Below are positions 46,929 to 48,575 of a DNA stretch of 48,575 nt, piece by piece. The stretch is from contig NW_014578436.1 of assembly GCF_000485595.1 (NCBI RefSeq), forward strand, positions 31,629 to 80,203. The letters are read 5' to 3'. Origin of the DNA: Priapulus caudatus (Eukaryota > Priapulida > Priapulimorpha > Priapulimorphida > Priapulidae). Every line of letters starts with the position of its first letter. Position 1 is the stretch's first letter. The translations under genes and the position numbers were made by a program. A model generated the notes under the pieces. The model was not told where the DNA came from, searched no databases, and saw nothing but the letters and a program-made list of their open reading frames with translations.

Positions 46929-47172
46929 AGATATAGCAGTGCCACCGTTTGGCGGGGTTTGTGACTAACTCACTGCATGAATTAGTTATTTATTTGTTTG
47001 TTTGTTTAAAAACGGTACATTGGTAAAATATATATCAACATGCGCTTGCAAGCTCCTCGCCGTCAGTACAATAAAAAAAACAGTTCTAACGACAAGTGCA
47101 AGACATATTGTACAAGCTAGACGACACTAAACGTAAAAACTGGGCGCGTTTCACAAAGCTCCGTTCGCTATA

Positions 47173-47295
47173 CAGTAAAAACCCCGCGTATAAGAACATA
47201 GATTTTTCCAAGTTAGCCTCAATATGTTCTTATGTAAATGGTGCTTACTGAAAAATTAGGCTCAAAAGGTTCTTAAATAGGTTCTTAATTGTTTC
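47173..47295. mobile_element. Truncated relative of the 17.5-kb Tc1/mariner-type MITE
   Basis: It begins TA-CAGTAAAAACCCCGCGTA and shares AGGTTCTTA words with 17501-17991. The right inverted end is missing. Confidence 0.5.
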
Positions 47296-47339
47296 TACTT
47301 TTAATATGTATAAGCTTATACTTGATTCAAATTGTGTTA

Positions 47340-47712
47340 AAATTTTCTTAATTAATTAATTAATTAATTAATTGGATCTGGATCACCACCAAAATCTAAT
47401 CAATTCTAAGTTAGCCCATTTCTGGCCTATCCTGAAAATTTTATGACAATCCGTCCATAACTTTTTTAGTTAGGCTGTACACAAACAAACAAACGTACAA
47501 ACCCACAAACCAACAAACACACAAACGAACAAACACACACCGGTGAAAACATAACCTCCTGCCAACCCCTTGGCGGAGGTAATTAGGTGCTGGAAATTTC
47601 ATGAATTTTTTTGGCTTGAGCATAGAGATATATCTCCTCTATAAATAAATCATTCGTCAACAAACGTTTAATCTTCATTAGAGCAATACCCGTGCAAAAG
47701 GTGGAGAGTAAT
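47340..47712. repeat. RTE-tail-like repeat, second copy
   Basis: Contains one GGATCTGGATCACCACCAAA unit, the ACAAAC-rich part, GTGAAAACATAACCTCC, GGCGGAGGTAATTAGG and CTTCATTAGAGCAATACCC. It continues directly into the TTAA element, as at 39.5-40.1 kb. Confidence 0.55.
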
Positions 47713-47713
47713 C

Positions 47714-47960
47714 TTAAGGAGGGCTTATGTCGGGCTTGCGAGCCGACTCGACTCGAAGCAACTGGATTTCGAGCAACTGGAAGCGATCGGCAGCGACTAG
47801 TTGCGTCCAGTTGCCCACTGTTCTATTTCGAGCAACTAGTGGCGGCCAGTCGCAGGCACTCGTGTCGCAGTCGACCGACCTAAGCACTGCAGTTGCAGTG
47901 AATTGCAGCCAGTTGTTTCCAGTCAAGTCAGCTCGCAACCCCGACATAAGCCCCCTTTAA
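47714..47960. mobile_element. TTAA-flanked MITE
   Basis: The left end GGAGGGCTTATGTCGGGCTT and the right end, reverse-complemented, AGGGGGCTTATGTCGGGGTT pair over about 26 bases and are bounded by TTAA. The interior is rich in CAACTGG and CGAGCAACT words. It is 239 bp without coding capacity, and belongs to a piggyBac- or Kolobok-like group by target site. Confidence 0.7.
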
Positions 47961-48049
47961 AACAACAAGAGCCGCAGAGCGTCTGGGCTCATCTGAGGTC
48001 TGTTGCTACGTTTACGATGGAGGGTGGGGGGAGGGGGTCGGGGAAGGGA

Positions 48050-48575
48050 CGGGGCCTGGCATTAACGGGCGGAGTATCCCGAAGGACTGGCAGTGTTTCT
48101 CGTGTGGGTCTACCGAGCACATCAAGCGTGATTGCCCGGCCAGGGGTCAGCGTGGGGGCGGTGATGGCGGCCAGAATGGCGGTCGGCAGCAGCTAGGTGC
48201 AGGGCTGCATTGTGCCGCCTGTGGTGGTCCTCACAGAACTGTCGGGTGCGGAAATTTCGTTTCTGCTGCTGTAGAAGAGAGACGTATGATGGTTGAGAGA
48301 AGTGGGGCTTGTTTCAAGTGCCTTGGGAGCGGTCACGTTGCTAACAGGTGTAAGTTTAGAGAACGGAAGTGCATGAAGTGTGGTGGGACCCGGCACAACA
48401 CAATGTTGTGCATGCAGAGCGTGGCAGGTTGAGCGCTGCACCGGTGAGCAGTCAAATGGTGTATGTGGACGTACCCAGAGCCGGGCGCGCTTCGGGGTCG
48501 GTGGCGCCGAATTCGGGGCAACAGCATGTGGTGGCGCCGGGCGCGACAGCGGAATGTGGGTGGCGCCGGTAACGG
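48050..48575 (+). mobile_element. BEL/Pao-type retrotransposon Gag fragment (zinc knuckles)
   Basis: The plus-strand frame from about 48080 to the stop at 48430-48432 encodes four Cys/His knuckles in a row: CFSCGSTEHIKRDC, CAACGGPHRTVGC, CFKCLGSGHVANRC and CMKCGGTRHNTMLC. Three have the CX2CX4HX4C spacing and the second has CX2CX3HX4C. A cluster of this kind is typical of BEL/Pao Gag, where it binds the element's RNA during particle assembly. Just before the stop the reading continues better in another frame (to the window edge), so the copy has a frameshift. Protease, reverse transcriptase and integrase would lie beyond the window. The left side abuts a G-rich dispersed repeat. Family assignment rests on knuckle arrangement only. 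Confidence 0.6.

Overview
The window is animal nuclear DNA, very probably from a marine invertebrate. It has spliced genes with GT-AG introns, TTAGGG-type repeats, many short inverted-repeat transposons, and a BEL/Pao-type retrotransposon fragment. The species cannot be named from the sequence alone. It contains no bacterial-style operons, rRNA or CRISPR array.

Left part (1-17.4 kb, + strand). This is a broken, locally duplicated trypsin-type serine protease array. A TATA box and three good exons (signal peptide, activation site IVGG, catalytic His) lie at 226-891. Two poorer copies of exon 3 follow at 2.3 kb and 5.5 kb. Three tandem copies of the 3' half (Asp exon, Cys-rich exon, GDSGGP exon) lie at 7.0-8.7, 10.8-12.2 and 12.4-13.9 kb. 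All three 3' copies carry the same disruptions, so no intact protease can be assembled here. The array is separated by GA tracts, a 30-bp GT-rich minisatellite, AT hairpins and a 115-base gap. Several stretches carry scattered one-base indels against their own duplicates, which looks like uncorrected long-read sequence.

Centre and right (18.9-46.8 kb, - strand). One large gene fills this part: a four-repeat, K+-type cyclic-nucleotide-gated channel (CNGK/TetraKCNG family, known from sea-urchin sperm flagella). I traced 38 exons whose phases all join and whose summed length is 6,315 nt, encoding 2,104 residues plus stop. Each of the four repeats has S1-S6, a pore with GYGD or GYGE, a C-linker and a cyclic-nucleotide-binding domain (CNBD). 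The four repeats should fold as one pseudotetramer. A perfect RFX X-box lies about 125 bp upstream of the start codon, which fits a ciliary or flagellar gene.

The introns hold many mobile elements: several with clear terminal inverted repeats and target duplications, one fold-back element with a telomere-repeat core next to a splice donor, a tRNA-derived element, and five copies of a roughly 570-bp dispersed repeat. The far right (47-48.6 kb) holds dispersed repeats and a zinc-knuckle Gag fragment of a BEL/Pao-type element cut off by the window edge.
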